Source: Tenacibaculum gallaicum
GTDB taxonomy: Bacteria > Bacteroidota > Bacteroidia > Flavobacteriales > Flavobacteriaceae
Reading direction: 5' to 3'
Assembly: GCF_003387615.1 (NCBI RefSeq)
Contig: NZ_QUNS01000001.1
Coordinates: 412,241-476,240 of the forward strand
Length of the DNA: 64,000 bases
Shown here: piece after piece, positions 41,821-51,846 of the stretch
Numbering within the stretch: position 1 is the stretch's first letter
How the letters are laid out: each line of letters begins with the position of its first letter
Notes under the pieces: model-generated
Seen by the model: only the letters and a program-made list of their open reading frames with translations
What the model was told of the DNA's origin: nothing
Database searches by the model: none
Program-made: the position numbers and the translations under genes

Positions 41821-43059
41821 TTATTTGACTATTGTAAATACAAAGTCTGGGTCACCATCACTTGTTAAAATGGCAGTATCGGGATTAACTAATTGGACTT
41901 TATAAGGAGACTTATCAACTAATAAATCAACTAATGGGTTTAAATGTGGTAATAAGCTCCAGTTTCTACCAGGGGCTAATTTACCTATGGCTAATAAATC
42001 TTTGTTACCTAAAACACCAGAAAATGACATACCGTGTACTCCAGAAGTAGATCCTATTAAGAAGGTAATTTCACCGCCTCCAATAAGATATATATCATTT
42101 AATGGAAAAGGAGGAAATAATGAGTCATGAATAGGTTTTACTGTATTAAAAGTATCAATAAACTCTTGATTGCTAAAGGCAGGTCTAGCTGCTGTAGTCC
42201 AAGTAAGAGACATGTCGATGGGACTAGAAACTAAAGATATTGAAAAGTTACCGTCAATAGAGGTGTATTTATTTTCTGTTTCGTTTAATATAAATTCAGA
42301 ATATTTCGTCCCATTAACGTCAATTGCTGGTGAAATTTCGATACCACTAGACGTGAAACCTACTCCAAAGTCCAACGAAGAATTACCTTCAAGGTTTGTA
42401 GCAAACCTTATTTCATCGTTTCCGATATAAGAAAAATTGTGAACAGTTCCATTATTTTCATAAGCTAAATGCCCAGAAGAACTATTAAGGAAATCTTTCA
42501 TGTCTTGATACTTCTGAAAATCTGCCCAATCTTCTGCTGTAGCTTTTTTAAATCTTACTTCAACAAAATCTCTAGAAGTTCTAAAAACAATTTCATCGTT
42601 TTCAACACCGTAGTACATAAAGTTAAAATCACCTTTGTAACCACTACCGCCAAAGTTAGGCAATGGAGCTGAGTTACCTGAATCTGATAATTCATGAAGC
42701 TCACTTTTTGTTGTGAAAATTAAAGTTGTTGTAGTGTTTAAACCTATGGTATATTCACTTTCAACTGGTGAAATATTATTATTAAAGTTACCTATTGTTC
42801 TAACTTTAGATTCGTCTAAAAAATCAAACAAGAAAGTATATCCTCCTAGGTTATTATTATCAGTAAAGTATACTGTTTTCCATCCGTATTCTGAAGAAAG
42901 AAGTAAATCTCTTAATTCTTTCTCTCTTTGATTCATACGTTCGGTTGGCGATTGATTAAATAACTCTTCTTCTTTATTTTCATTACAAGATGTAATAAAA
43001 AGAGATAGAGTAAATAAAGCCAAAAGCACACGTATTTTAGTTATATGTTTTTTTACCAT
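41821..43059 (-). CDS. DUF4302-type surface lipoprotein, last gene of the SusC/SusD operon
   Basis: The 412-residue lipoprotein has a lipobox Cys near residue 25 (LFITSCNEN). The opening SPTERMNQREKELRDLLLSS, then YGWKTVYF and GGYTFLFDF, fits DUF4302, a family of unknown function tied to SusC/SusD loci. The rest is beta-rich. It is probably an outer-membrane lipoprotein facing outward that helps capture or process the transported substrate. It starts five bases after the metallohydrolase gene. Confidence 0.8.
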   Translation of the reverse strand: MVKKHITKIRVLLALFTLSLFITSCNENKEEELFNQSPTERMNQREKELRDLLLSSEYGWKTVYFTDNNNLGGYTFLFDFLDESKVRTIGNFNNNISPVESEYTIGLNTTTTLIFTTKSELHELSDSGNSAPLPNFGGSGYKGDFNFMYYGVENDEIVFRTSRDFVEVRFKKATAEDWADFQKYQDMKDFLNSSSGHLAYENNGTVHNFSYIGNDEIRFATNLEGNSSLDFGVGFTSSGIEISPAIDVNGTKYSEFILNETENKYTSIDGNFSISLVSSPIDMSLTWTTAARPAFSNQEFIDTFNTVKPIHDSLFPPFPLNDIYLIGGGEITFLIGSTSGVHGMSFSGVLGNKDLLAIGKLAPGRNWSLLPHLNPLVDLLVDKSPYKVQLVNPDTAILTSDGDPDFVFTIVK

Positions 43060-43064
43060 TTTAA

Positions 43065-43925
43065 TTATTTAGTGAATTCATCAACATTTTTTGCTACTAA
43101 CTCTTGTAGTTCATACAAGTCTATATTAAAATTATCTTTGTAGTATTTAACTACAATAGCTTCCTTTTTTCTGATATCTTCTTTTGCTTTAGTGCTTGTA
43201 ATACCGTTTACTTTTGCATCATAATCTGCTTTGTTTGAAGATAGCATAGCGTTTATCATTTCAGCAAAATCTTCATGTTCGTTTGCTCTTGCATAAGCAG
43301 AAATAAACCCTAATTCTCTAGCCTCAGCATCAGATATTTCAAACCACTGACCTGTGTAATCAGATGGAGTAATGTTTCTATAAGCTATCTCATCAAAGGG
43401 GATTCTTTGGTTTAAAATATGTATATATTCATGTTGAATTGTTCCGATGAATTGAATTAATTGATTTTTATCTTTATAATCTTGATTATCTACTTCAAAA
43501 AAAACAATTCGCATTCCGCTTTCTGCTAAACCTAGAACAGAAGTTGCTCCACCTGGGTTTATGTTTTGTCCACCCACTAAGAGAATTTCTCTTGGTGCTA
43601 TATTTTTAATAAAGTTTTCACCTCCTAATTGCGAGTAAGGTTCAACCCAAACAGCTTTAATAGCCTCCATTGCAGGTTTAACATTTTCTATCTTTGGTGG
43701 GTGTAAATACCTGTTTAAATCAACTTTTCCAGGTCCCCATTTGTAAGAAACCTCTATGTTATAGGGTGTAGTATAATTATCTCGTAACCATTTGTCGGTT
43801 TCATTCAGTACAGGTGTAGAGGCATCTATATTACTTGAACCTAAATCTTCCTCCTTTGTTGTGCATGATGAGCAAATTAATCCCAGCATGCCAATACCTA
43901 ATAATAATTTGTTTATTTTTTTCAT
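43065..43925 (-). CDS. Zinc metallohydrolase lipoprotein associated with SusC/SusD
   Basis: This 286-residue lipoprotein (Cys21 in LICSSC) has a zinc-site motif HEYIH (165-169) and acidic candidates for a third ligand downstream (ISDAEARELGF and ANEHEDFAEM). It fits the family of HExxH lipoproteins encoded with TonB-linked importers. The expected role is hydrolysis of a peptide-like or other substrate at the cell surface before uptake. It lies 10 bases after susD. The substrate is unknown. Confidence 0.83.
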   Translation of the reverse strand: MKKINKLLLGIGMLGLICSSCTTKEEDLGSSNIDASTPVLNETDKWLRDNYTTPYNIEVSYKWGPGKVDLNRYLHPPKIENVKPAMEAIKAVWVEPYSQLGGENFIKNIAPREILLVGGQNINPGGATSVLGLAESGMRIVFFEVDNQDYKDKNQLIQFIGTIQHEYIHILNQRIPFDEIAYRNITPSDYTGQWFEISDAEARELGFISAYARANEHEDFAEMINAMLSSNKADYDAKVNGITSTKAKEDIRKKEAIVVKYYKDNFNIDLYELQELVAKNVDEFTK

Positions 43926-43935
43926 ACTGTTTGTT

Positions 43936-45423
43936 TTATCTTGGGTTTTGCTGTAAACCTCCGCTTTGAGCTGTTAAAGGTATTTGTAATTGTTTTCTTA
44001 AATCTTGTTTTTCAAGCACAATATCTGAACCATTATCTAGTTCGTGTGTAATGCTTAGGTTAAAACGTCTTACATCGAACCAACGGAAACCTTCATGGTA
44101 AAACTGTCTTCTTTTAAACTCAGCTATAGCTTTAATAAAAGAGGTTTGCTTATCGTTTAAGCCATAAGCTGGTGTGTACTCATTAGCAATAACAGGATAT
44201 TCTGACTGAATTAAGCTTTCTGTTAGTATATCAGTGTTAGGGTCATAGGTTATTGTTTTGTTTCCTATATAGGCGTTTAAGTAATTTAAGGCTTCATTAA
44301 AATTTTCTAGCATAACAGATGCTTCTGCTCTATTTAGTATTACTTCGTCTTTATCAAACATTGTTTGTGCTAAATAAGGTAAACCTATACCAGCACTTTC
44401 ATTTGTATACTTAAAATATTCGTTATATTTTGGAGTGAAATAAGTGTACTGATTAGATCTATATGTATCATACGCCCAATTTTTATTGAAAGGGTTTGAT
44501 GCTCCAGTGAATAATTGAGGTCTTATTTTATCTACCGACAACCCAAATCGTGAAGATCTATGTCTTCTTGCCCATATTGAGTTTGTAGAAATAATTAATA
44601 AATTGGCAGGCTCATCAACACTATTGTATAGCATTCTTACTCCTGTTAAATTCATATTTCCGTAAGCAACCATATCTCTAGCTTCAGAAGCAGGATTGGT
44701 AACTACTCTATCTGCATGTTTAATTACTTTGTTCCATTGACCTTTGTATAAATAAAACCTTGCAGCAAAGGCATTAGCAGCATCTTTAGTAAAATGGAAT
44801 TTAGGAGAGCTATAGTTGTCACCAACCATTGAAAGTCCTTCAATTAAATCTTTCTCAATTAAATCATATACTTCTTGAACAGTATTTCTTTTGTAGGTTT
44901 TGAAAAGAACAGTTTCAGGTTCTAATACGTAAGGGATTCCTAAGTCAGTAGAAGCTGTTGTCACATCATAATGTTTAGCCCAAAAATTAACTAACATAAA
45001 ATGAGCATATGCTCTAGCAATTAAAGCTTCTCCTTTTTGTGTACTTAAGTCAAACTTATTTTTTAATTCTTCAATAGAAGCTAAAGCTTGGTTTGCTTGT
45101 GAAATCGCCTCATAACAAGAGTTCCAATAGTTAACAGGTGAGCCTCTTTCTTCTAAATTAGAGTCTTGCCACTGGTATAGTTGTAAATCTAATTGTTCGA
45201 CACTTGAGATATTACCTTTATCATCAGCATTATCAGACATTATTTCTGCCATCAGTGCATAATCTTGATCTGGATATGCTGCTGTAATTAATTGAGAAAC
45301 TTTATCAGGAGAATCAATTAATGTTCTGTTATCTGGTAATTCAGATAAATACTCACTACACCCTACAAAAGCAAAGGCTAATGTAGCATATAGTATAACA
45401 TTGTTTATTTTATTTTTAATCAT
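43936..45423 (-). CDS. SusD/RagB-family nutrient-binding lipoprotein
   Basis: The 495-residue protein has a lipobox Cys22 (FAFVGCSEYL). The SusD N-terminal region (about 30-200) has LSELPDNRTLIDSPDKVSQL and a helical TPR-like scaffold (GEALIARAYAHFMLVNFWA). The C-terminal RagB part has EVILNRAEASVML and FKRRQFYHEGFRWFDVRRF. SusD proteins form the lid over the SusC barrel and bind the ligand. No sugar-cleaving enzyme is nearby, so the ligand need not be a glycan. Confidence 0.92.
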   Translation of the reverse strand: MIKNKINNVILYATLAFAFVGCSEYLSELPDNRTLIDSPDKVSQLITAAYPDQDYALMAEIMSDNADDKGNISSVEQLDLQLYQWQDSNLEERGSPVNYWNSCYEAISQANQALASIEELKNKFDLSTQKGEALIARAYAHFMLVNFWAKHYDVTTASTDLGIPYVLEPETVLFKTYKRNTVQEVYDLIEKDLIEGLSMVGDNYSSPKFHFTKDAANAFAARFYLYKGQWNKVIKHADRVVTNPASEARDMVAYGNMNLTGVRMLYNSVDEPANLLIISTNSIWARRHRSSRFGLSVDKIRPQLFTGASNPFNKNWAYDTYRSNQYTYFTPKYNEYFKYTNESAGIGLPYLAQTMFDKDEVILNRAEASVMLENFNEALNYLNAYIGNKTITYDPNTDILTESLIQSEYPVIANEYTPAYGLNDKQTSFIKAIAEFKRRQFYHEGFRWFDVRRFNLSITHELDNGSDIVLEKQDLRKQLQIPLTAQSGGLQQNPR

Positions 45424-45435
45424 ACTATTATTTTA

Positions 45436-48400
45436 TTAAAATCCTAAGTTTAAAGAGAAAGTATATTGCCTTGTAATTGGTAATGCAACTCCGCCTGTTT
45501 GGAAGAATTCTGGGTCTTGACCGTTAAGTTTAGAGTCAGAATATAATAAAAACAAGTTTGTTCCTTGAAATTTAACTTTTAAATGTGAAAGTCCTAGTTT
45601 TTCAACTAATTCATTATTGAATTTATATCCTAATGAAATGTTTTTCATACGTAAAAAATCTCCATCAGCTACTCGCTCTGTTGAATAATTATATGCATTG
45701 TAAACAGTTCTTAAGTTGGTGTTTCTTTGAAAAGCAGAAGGGTCTGGTACTACAGGGATGTTGGTTATATTCTCATCACCTGGATTAAGCCATCTATTTA
45801 CATGACTTTTTGAAAAGATACTTGTATCAGAATAAGTTGAACTAAACATAGGGTTTAATCTCACCTTATTTCCTCCGCTACCGGTTATTAAGACCCCTAA
45901 ATCCCAATTTTTATAGGTGAAATTATTTGAAAACCCAACCGAAATATTAGGGTTTACGGAACCTTCATGTTTTAAATAATCTGTTAAGTTTTCGTTGTTT
46001 TGAAAGTCTAATACAGAAGCTACTTCACCGTCCTTGTTTGTAAATTGAGGTAAACCTTCATTATTTAAACCTGCAAATTGAAAAGAAAACATAGAGTTAA
46101 TAGGATAGCCTACAACATTACCTCCAGTTTGATCTACTAAATCAAAAGCAATAGGTGTATTGTCTAGTTTTGTAATTTCTTGATCAAAATATGAGAAGTT
46201 AATGTTAGAAGACCATGTAAAGTTGTCAGTTACTATGTTTTTAGTGTCTAGTGTAAATTCTATACCATAAGTTTCAACATCTGCGTTATTTCCTTGTTTT
46301 ATAAATTGCCCACCGATACCAGAAGTTCTTACAAAGTCAATATTGTCAAAAATATCTCTTTTGTAAACATCTGTTATTAAGTTAATTCTGTTGTTAAATA
46401 ACCCTAAATCAACACCAACATTTAATTCGTATTGTTTCTCCCATGTTAATTCAGAGTTTTGTAGAGCAGATATATTTAAAAAATTCTCTCTATCAGCAGG
46501 TAGTAATCTGTCTGCTATTTGACTTGTAAAAATAGCTAATGCATTTGTTGCATTCCCAGGAGTTGCTACTAAACCATATGAAGATCTAAACTGTAGATTG
46601 CTAATAGTATTTGAATTTTCTAAGAAAGATTCCTTGCTAGCATTCCATTTAGCACTAACAGTTCCTGTAGGTAGCCATCTTGAGCTACTACTACGTCCTT
46701 GCCTGTTAGATCCGTCGTATCTTCCTGTTAAAGAGAAAACATATTTATCATCATAAGAATAAGTTGCTTTACCAAAGAAGGCAACTGTTCTTTCTCTTTC
46801 TTTGGTTAATCCAAAATAAGCATCGCCTCCATTTATTAGTTTTTCAAGAATTCTAGGGTCTGTAAATGCTGTTAAACCATTATCGTATTGTAATCCATAT
46901 CCTGTAAATCTGTCTGAGTTTCTATTTACAAACCTTATTTCCTGTCCTAATAAAGCATTAAAGTTATGTTTTTCATTAAAGGTATTATCGTACTTAAAGC
47001 TATTTCTAGCATAAAATGTTGTTAAGTAGTCATCATTTTTAAAATAGATACCACCGTTTGGTAAAACCGAAACAGGTAATGCATCAGGATCTGTAGGGTC
47101 TTGATATAAGAATATATTATCGTCTCTTAAAACAGTTGAAGAATCAGCATTGTAAGCTCTTACAACGTTTGAATTCTCTCTTACATTATGCTCTCTTACA
47201 GTATTAACAAAACGACCAGCTCCATTAAAATCATAGGTAATATTGTCTGTTATTTTATAGGAAGCATCTAATTGGAATCGAATATCTCTTTGATTAATAT
47301 CAATAGAATTGTTTGCTAGTTCTTCTAATATATTAAAGTCAGCCCAGTTATTTCTATAATATTCATACCCACCAGCGTCGTTGTACGGTCTAAGTGTTCT
47401 AGAGGTGTTTAGTGCGTAACTAAAAGGGTTGATATCAAACTCACGAGAGATGTCTCCTGTAACAGGATCTGATTCTCTGCTGAATGTACCAGGGGCTTTT
47501 TGTTTTCTTATAGATGCGTTTACGGCAAAAGTAGCATTGAATTTATCAGAAAAGTAAAATGTGTTTTTTAAATTAGTTGTAAAACGAGTTACTTTATCAG
47601 CGATGGTCCATCCTGGATCATGTAAAAGGCTTACTGATGCGTAGTAAGAATTACTTTCACTACCTCCAGAAAGACTTAAAGAGTGGTTTTGCATTAAAGA
47701 ACTATTTCTAAATAATGTTTTAAACCAATTAGTGTTGGCTAGCTCATATTTACGTAAAAAAGCCTCTCTGGCTTCAGGAGTGTTTCCTAATTCAAACATT
47801 CCAGTAGACTCGTTATAGTTGTCTAAGGCAGTAGCCCTGATGTAATAAACGCCACCATACCTACCTCTAGAAACACTAGGTAGTTGGAAAAAACCTCTAC
47901 TTTCATTTTCTCTAAAAATAGCCATACTTTCTTTTGAGTTTAACAAATCAAAATTACTATATGAAGGTATGTCACGTATTGTTTGCTCTAGGTTGTAGTT
48001 TAGTTTTAATGGGGAATCTTTTCTTCCGGATTTAGTAGTTATTACTACTACACCGTTTCTAGCTCTTGCACCATAAATAGATGTTGCAGAAGCATCTTTT
48101 AAAATATCTATTTTTTTTATGTCATTGGCGTTTATACCAGCTATAGATGAGCTAATCAAAGTTGAAGGATCTCCTGATGTTAATTGATCTAAGTCTTGTT
48201 CTATCACATCTTCTTGTACCACACCATCAATTACATATAAAGGTGTGTTGTTCCCAAAGATAGAAGAAGAGCCTCTAATGGTGATGTTTGGGGCAGTACC
48301 AAAAGTCCCAGAAAGGTTTTGGATATTGACCCCTGCAACTCTACCTTCTAACATTCGAGTTACATCTACAACCCCGTCTATTTTTAAATCATCGATTCCA

Positions 48401-48771
48401 ACAGAAATAGCTGATCCAGTAAAGGTTTTTTTGTTTATTTTGTCATAACCAGTAGCGATAACTTCTATTTCGTTAAGAATATTAGAATCATCTTCCAATA
48501 TTAAATTAATGACGGTTTGGTTTTGCACCTTTACCTCAGTAGTTTTTTTACCAACAAACCTGAAGACAAGTACATCTCCTTGGTTTACTTTTATGGTATA
48601 GTTCCCATCAAAATCTGTGTCTGTTCCTTTGGTTGTGTTCTTGATTAAAACAGTAACGCCGGGTAGAGGACCAGTAGTGTCGGAAACTGTACCAGAAATA
48701 CTTTTTTCTTGAGCATAGGTTATTCGCCCAAGTAACACTATAAATAGTGTTAGCATGAATTTAGATTTCAT
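45436..48771 (-). CDS. SusC/RagA-family TonB-dependent outer-membrane transporter
   Basis: This 1111-residue protein has a signal peptide, then a carboxypeptidase-D-like domain (SISGTVSDTTGPLPGVTVLI, about 23-95). A TonB-box region (LNEIEVIATGY) and plug (RMLEGRVAGVNIQNLSG, PNITIRGSSSI, DASATSIYGARARNGVVVITTK) follow, then a 22-strand barrel ending in LNLGF. It is the first gene of the operon susC-susD-metallohydrolase-DUF4302. The 199-base spacer to mutY has no obvious extra gene. Confidence 0.94.
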   Translation of the reverse strand: MKSKFMLTLFIVLLGRITYAQEKSISGTVSDTTGPLPGVTVLIKNTTKGTDTDFDGNYTIKVNQGDVLVFRFVGKKTTEVKVQNQTVINLILEDDSNILNEIEVIATGYDKINKKTFTGSAISVGIDDLKIDGVVDVTRMLEGRVAGVNIQNLSGTFGTAPNITIRGSSSIFGNNTPLYVIDGVVQEDVIEQDLDQLTSGDPSTLISSSIAGINANDIKKIDILKDASATSIYGARARNGVVVITTKSGRKDSPLKLNYNLEQTIRDIPSYSNFDLLNSKESMAIFRENESRGFFQLPSVSRGRYGGVYYIRATALDNYNESTGMFELGNTPEAREAFLRKYELANTNWFKTLFRNSSLMQNHSLSLSGGSESNSYYASVSLLHDPGWTIADKVTRFTTNLKNTFYFSDKFNATFAVNASIRKQKAPGTFSRESDPVTGDISREFDINPFSYALNTSRTLRPYNDAGGYEYYRNNWADFNILEELANNSIDINQRDIRFQLDASYKITDNITYDFNGAGRFVNTVREHNVRENSNVVRAYNADSSTVLRDDNIFLYQDPTDPDALPVSVLPNGGIYFKNDDYLTTFYARNSFKYDNTFNEKHNFNALLGQEIRFVNRNSDRFTGYGLQYDNGLTAFTDPRILEKLINGGDAYFGLTKERERTVAFFGKATYSYDDKYVFSLTGRYDGSNRQGRSSSSRWLPTGTVSAKWNASKESFLENSNTISNLQFRSSYGLVATPGNATNALAIFTSQIADRLLPADRENFLNISALQNSELTWEKQYELNVGVDLGLFNNRINLITDVYKRDIFDNIDFVRTSGIGGQFIKQGNNADVETYGIEFTLDTKNIVTDNFTWSSNINFSYFDQEITKLDNTPIAFDLVDQTGGNVVGYPINSMFSFQFAGLNNEGLPQFTNKDGEVASVLDFQNNENLTDYLKHEGSVNPNISVGFSNNFTYKNWDLGVLITGSGGNKVRLNPMFSSTYSDTSIFSKSHVNRWLNPGDENITNIPVVPDPSAFQRNTNLRTVYNAYNYSTERVADGDFLRMKNISLGYKFNNELVEKLGLSHLKVKFQGTNLFLLYSDSKLNGQDPEFFQTGGVALPITRQYTFSLNLGF

Positions 48772-48982
48772 TAATTAAATTATTTAAATTAGTACCCAGG
48801 AAAAATAATTTTTCCCCCTTCATTATTGAATATAGTAACAGATGAAAATGTTTAAACCCTACTTTTTTTCATAAAAATGTTAAAAAAACTATATAATTAC
48901 ATTGTTTTGTTGTTTTTTATTATTGATTGATTAATTGTGTTGGTGTGTTTTTGTTTTTTGTTAAAAATAAATGTGTTTTTTT

Positions 48983-50023
48983 ATGACTTTTAGATTGATT
49001 TCGTGGTATTTTCAGAATAAAAGGGAGCTTCCTTGGAGAAAAACAAAAGATCCTTATAGCGTTTGGTTAAGCGAAATTATGTTACAGCAAACACGTGTAG
49101 CACAAGGTTTACCTTATTTTTTAAAGTTTACAGAAGCGTTTCCAACGGTGTTTGACTTAGCAAAAGCAGATGAAACTGAAGTGTTGAAGTTATGGCAAGG
49201 GCTAGGTTATTATTCGCGAGCCAGAAACTTACATTTTACAGCTAAGTTTATAGTGGAAGAGTTGAATGGTGTATTTCCTAAAGCATATAAAGAGCTACTC
49301 AAACTGAAAGGAGTAGGAGATTATACTGCTTCTGCAATAGCTTCTATTTGTTATAATGAACCAGTTGCCGTGGTTGACGGTAATGTTTATAGGGTTTTAT
49401 CGCGTTATTTTGGTGTAGATACTCCAATAAATTCTACTAAAGGAGTTAAAGAGTTTAAAGAATTAGCACAATCGTTGATAGGTGTCTCACAACCAGGAAC
49501 CTATAATCAAGCAATTATGGATTTTGGAGCGTTGCATTGTAAACCTCAAAACCCATTGTGTAATGAGTGTCCGCTAGCTAATAGTTGTGTAGCTTTGGCA
49601 AAGAACCAAATAAAAGAGCTTCCAGTAAAAGAGAAAAAAATAAAAATAAAAAAACGATACTTTAACTATTTAGTGCCAGTTACAGAAAGCAACGAAACTG
49701 TTTTACAAGAAAGAAAAGGGAGAGGAATTTGGCAAGGACTGTATCAATTTCCTTTGGTAGAAACACACAAGAAAATAAACGAAGAAGAATTAGTAGAGAG
49801 TGAACAGTTTGTCAAACTTTTTCCCAAAGAAACTACGATTTCTCTTTTTAATAATGAAGATATTGTTCATAAGCTATCACACCAACATTTAATCACTAAG
49901 TTTTGGATAGTAAAAACCACAGATGTAAATACAAAAACTATGGATTGGACAGCGGTAAAAAAACGTCCTGTACCGGTGTTAATTAATAAGTTTTTAGAGG
50001 AATATTTAAACAAAGAATCTTAA
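48983..50023 (+). CDS. mutY: A/G-specific adenine glycosylase
   Basis: MutY removes A opposite 8-oxoG. I take the ATG at 48983 (MTFRLISWYFQNKRELPWR). It has 346 residues. Catalytic Glu is in SEIMLQQTRVA, the helix-hairpin-helix in LKLKGVGDYTASAIASI, and the catalytic Asp in VAVVDGNVYRVLSRYF. The iron-sulfur loop has CKPQNPLCNECPLANSC. A NUDIX-like 8-oxoG recognition domain follows. It heads the conserved flavobacterial order mutY-ssb-gldE-gldD. Confidence 0.95.
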   Translation: MTFRLISWYFQNKRELPWRKTKDPYSVWLSEIMLQQTRVAQGLPYFLKFTEAFPTVFDLAKADETEVLKLWQGLGYYSRARNLHFTAKFIVEELNGVFPKAYKELLKLKGVGDYTASAIASICYNEPVAVVDGNVYRVLSRYFGVDTPINSTKGVKEFKELAQSLIGVSQPGTYNQAIMDFGALHCKPQNPLCNECPLANSCVALAKNQIKELPVKEKKIKIKKRYFNYLVPVTESNETVLQERKGRGIWQGLYQFPLVETHKKINEEELVESEQFVKLFPKETTISLFNNEDIVHKLSHQHLITKFWIVKTTDVNTKTMDWTAVKKRPVPVLINKFLEEYLNKES

Positions 50024-50029
50024 AATTTG

Positions 50030-50037
50030 TATATTTG
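50030..50037 (+). promoter_or_regulatory. -7 promoter box of ssb
   Basis: TATATTTG fits TAnnTTTG and lies 23 bases before the ssb ATG, so ssb can be expressed apart from mutY. Confidence 0.6.
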
Positions 50038-50060
50038 ATTTTACACAAAACTATAAGGCT

Positions 50061-50498
50061 ATGGCAGGAACAATAAACAAAGTTATTTTAATAGGTCATT
50101 TAGGAGATGAGGTTAAAATGCATTATTTTGAAGGAGGAAATTCAATTGGGCGTTTCCCTCTAGCAACTAATGAAACTTATACGAATCGTCAAACAGGAGA
50201 AAGAATAACAAATGTAGAGTGGCATAATATAGTAGTACGTAATAAATTGGCTGAAATCTGTGAAAAATATTTAACCAAAGGAGATCGAGTGTATTGTGAG
50301 GGGCGTATAAAAACACGTCAGTATGAGGTTGATGGACAAAAAAGGTACACGACTGAAATTCATGTACAAGATATGACGTTCTTATCAACAAAAAAAGATC
50401 CAAATAATACGCAACCAAACACAGCACCAACTCAAGGGAACCCTAATCCTACACCACCAAGTGTAGCTAGTGAAGAAGATGATGATTTACCATTTTAG
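50061..50498 (+). CDS. ssb: Single-stranded DNA-binding protein
   Basis: The 145 residues comprise an OB fold (NKVILIGHLGDEVKMHYFEG, VEWHNIVVRNKLAEICEKYL, KGDRVYCEGRIKTRQYE) and a disordered Asn/Pro/Thr-rich linker. It ends in the acidic tip EEDDDLPF that recruits repair and replication partners. It is the second gene of the mutY-ssb-gldE-gldD block. Confidence 0.96.
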   Translation: MAGTINKVILIGHLGDEVKMHYFEGGNSIGRFPLATNETYTNRQTGERITNVEWHNIVVRNKLAEICEKYLTKGDRVYCEGRIKTRQYEVDGQKRYTTEIHVQDMTFLSTKKDPNNTQPNTAPTQGNPNPTPPSVASEEDDDLPF

Positions 50499-50517
50499 TT
50501 TAATTAAATTTTAAAAA

Positions 50518-51846
50518 TTGGACCCAGAACCCGAACCTTTACTTTTATTATTATCAAGTTTTGATTGGTTGACTGCCATCAACTGTTTATTGCTGCTTTT
50601 ATTATTGATTTGTTCTGCGTTAGTTTCAGGAACTGAAGTTGCTTTTTTTTCTATTTCTCAAACCGAATTAGATGAACTATCAACAAATTCAAAAGAAGAA
50701 AATACCGTAGTAAAACTCCTTGATGACCCAAAAAAATTATTAGGTACTATTTTAATAACTAATAACTTCATTAATATTTTTATTGTGTTGCTTTTTGCAA
50801 GTATTGGCAAAGTGTTGTTTGCTGGATTAAATTATGAATTAAACTTTTACTTTTTTAACGTATCAGTACTTTTTTTAGTTGAAATAGTACTTATTACTTT
50901 TTTAATTTTATTGTTTGGTGAAGTGTTGCCAAAAGTATATGCTAGTAGAAAATCATTACAGTTTGCTGAGTTCATGGCTAAGCCTATTCAGGTATTAAAT
51001 ACGTTATTAACTCCATTAAGTTTGCCATTAATCAAAATAACAAGCGTTGTTGAAAATAAGCTAGGTAATAAGAACAACAATCTTTCTGTAGAGCGTTTGT
51101 CACAAGCGTTAGAGTTAACATCTGATAATGCAACAACGAAAGAAGAGCAAAAAATTTTAGAAGGGATTGTAAGTTTTGGAAATACCGAAACCGTACAAAT
51201 TATGAAACCTCGAACAGATGTATGTGCTATTGCAGATGATACTAATTATGATAAAGTGTTACAAACTATTTTAAAGAACGGGTACTCTAGAAACCCTGTT
51301 TATCATGAAAGTATTGATAATATTGTAGGTGTTTTGTACGCTAAAGATTTGTTAGAACACTTAAATAAGAAAACATTTAAATGGCAAAAATTATTACGAG
51401 AGCCTTTTTTTGTACCAGAGAATAAAAAGTTAGATGATTTATTGGTTGAGTTTCAAGAAATGAAAAAGCACTTAGCTATTGTGGTTGATGAATATGGTGG
51501 TACTAGTGGAATTGTAACATTAGAAGATGTAATTGAAGAAATTGTAGGAGATATTAATGATGAGTTTGATGATGAAGACCTAACATATTCGAAACTTGAT
51601 GAAAATAATTATATTTTTGAAGGAAAAATAACCATTAAAGATTTCTGCCGAGTTTTAGAAGATGAAGATGAGGAAAAGTTTGAAGAGGCTAAAGGAGAAA
51701 GTGAAACTATAGCAGGTTTTATTTTGGAAGTCTCAGGAAAATTTCCAAAAAAAGGCGAAAAAATAAACTTCAGTAATTATACGTTTACTATTGAAGCGTT
51801 GGCTAAAAAACGTATAAAACAAGTAAAAGTTACCCGAAATGCGTAA
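50518..51846 (+). CDS. gldE: Gliding motility-associated protein GldE (CNNM/CorC-type)
   Basis: The 442-residue inner-membrane protein starts at TTG 50518 (MDPEPEPLLL), a start style conserved in GldE. A CNNM transmembrane domain (about 20-190, with LLICSALVSGTEVAFFS) is followed by a CBS pair (about 205-340, with MKPRTDVCAI and AIVVDEYGGTSGIVTLEDV). A CorC/HlyC transporter-associated domain (about 355-440) ends the protein. GldE partially suppresses gldB defects in Flavobacterium and is linked to assembly of gliding/T9SS components. Its end overlaps gldD by 8 bases. Confidence 0.93.
   Translation: MDPEPEPLLLLLSSFDWLTAINCLLLLLLLICSALVSGTEVAFFSISQTELDELSTNSKEENTVVKLLDDPKKLLGTILITNNFINIFIVLLFASIGKVLFAGLNYELNFYFFNVSVLFLVEIVLITFLILLFGEVLPKVYASRKSLQFAEFMAKPIQVLNTLLTPLSLPLIKITSVVENKLGNKNNNLSVERLSQALELTSDNATTKEEQKILEGIVSFGNTETVQIMKPRTDVCAIADDTNYDKVLQTILKNGYSRNPVYHESIDNIVGVLYAKDLLEHLNKKTFKWQKLLREPFFVPENKKLDDLLVEFQEMKKHLAIVVDEYGGTSGIVTLEDVIEEIVGDINDEFDDEDLTYSKLDENNYIFEGKITIKDFCRVLEDEDEEKFEEAKGESETIAGFILEVSGKFPKKGEKINFSNYTFTIEALAKKRIKQVKVTRNA

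Noticed and set aside
41821..48771. Calling the SusC/SusD locus a polysaccharide utilisation locus
   Set aside because: No glycoside hydrolase, lyase, sulfatase or sugar-sensing regulator is adjacent; the accessory genes are a metallohydrolase and DUF4302.
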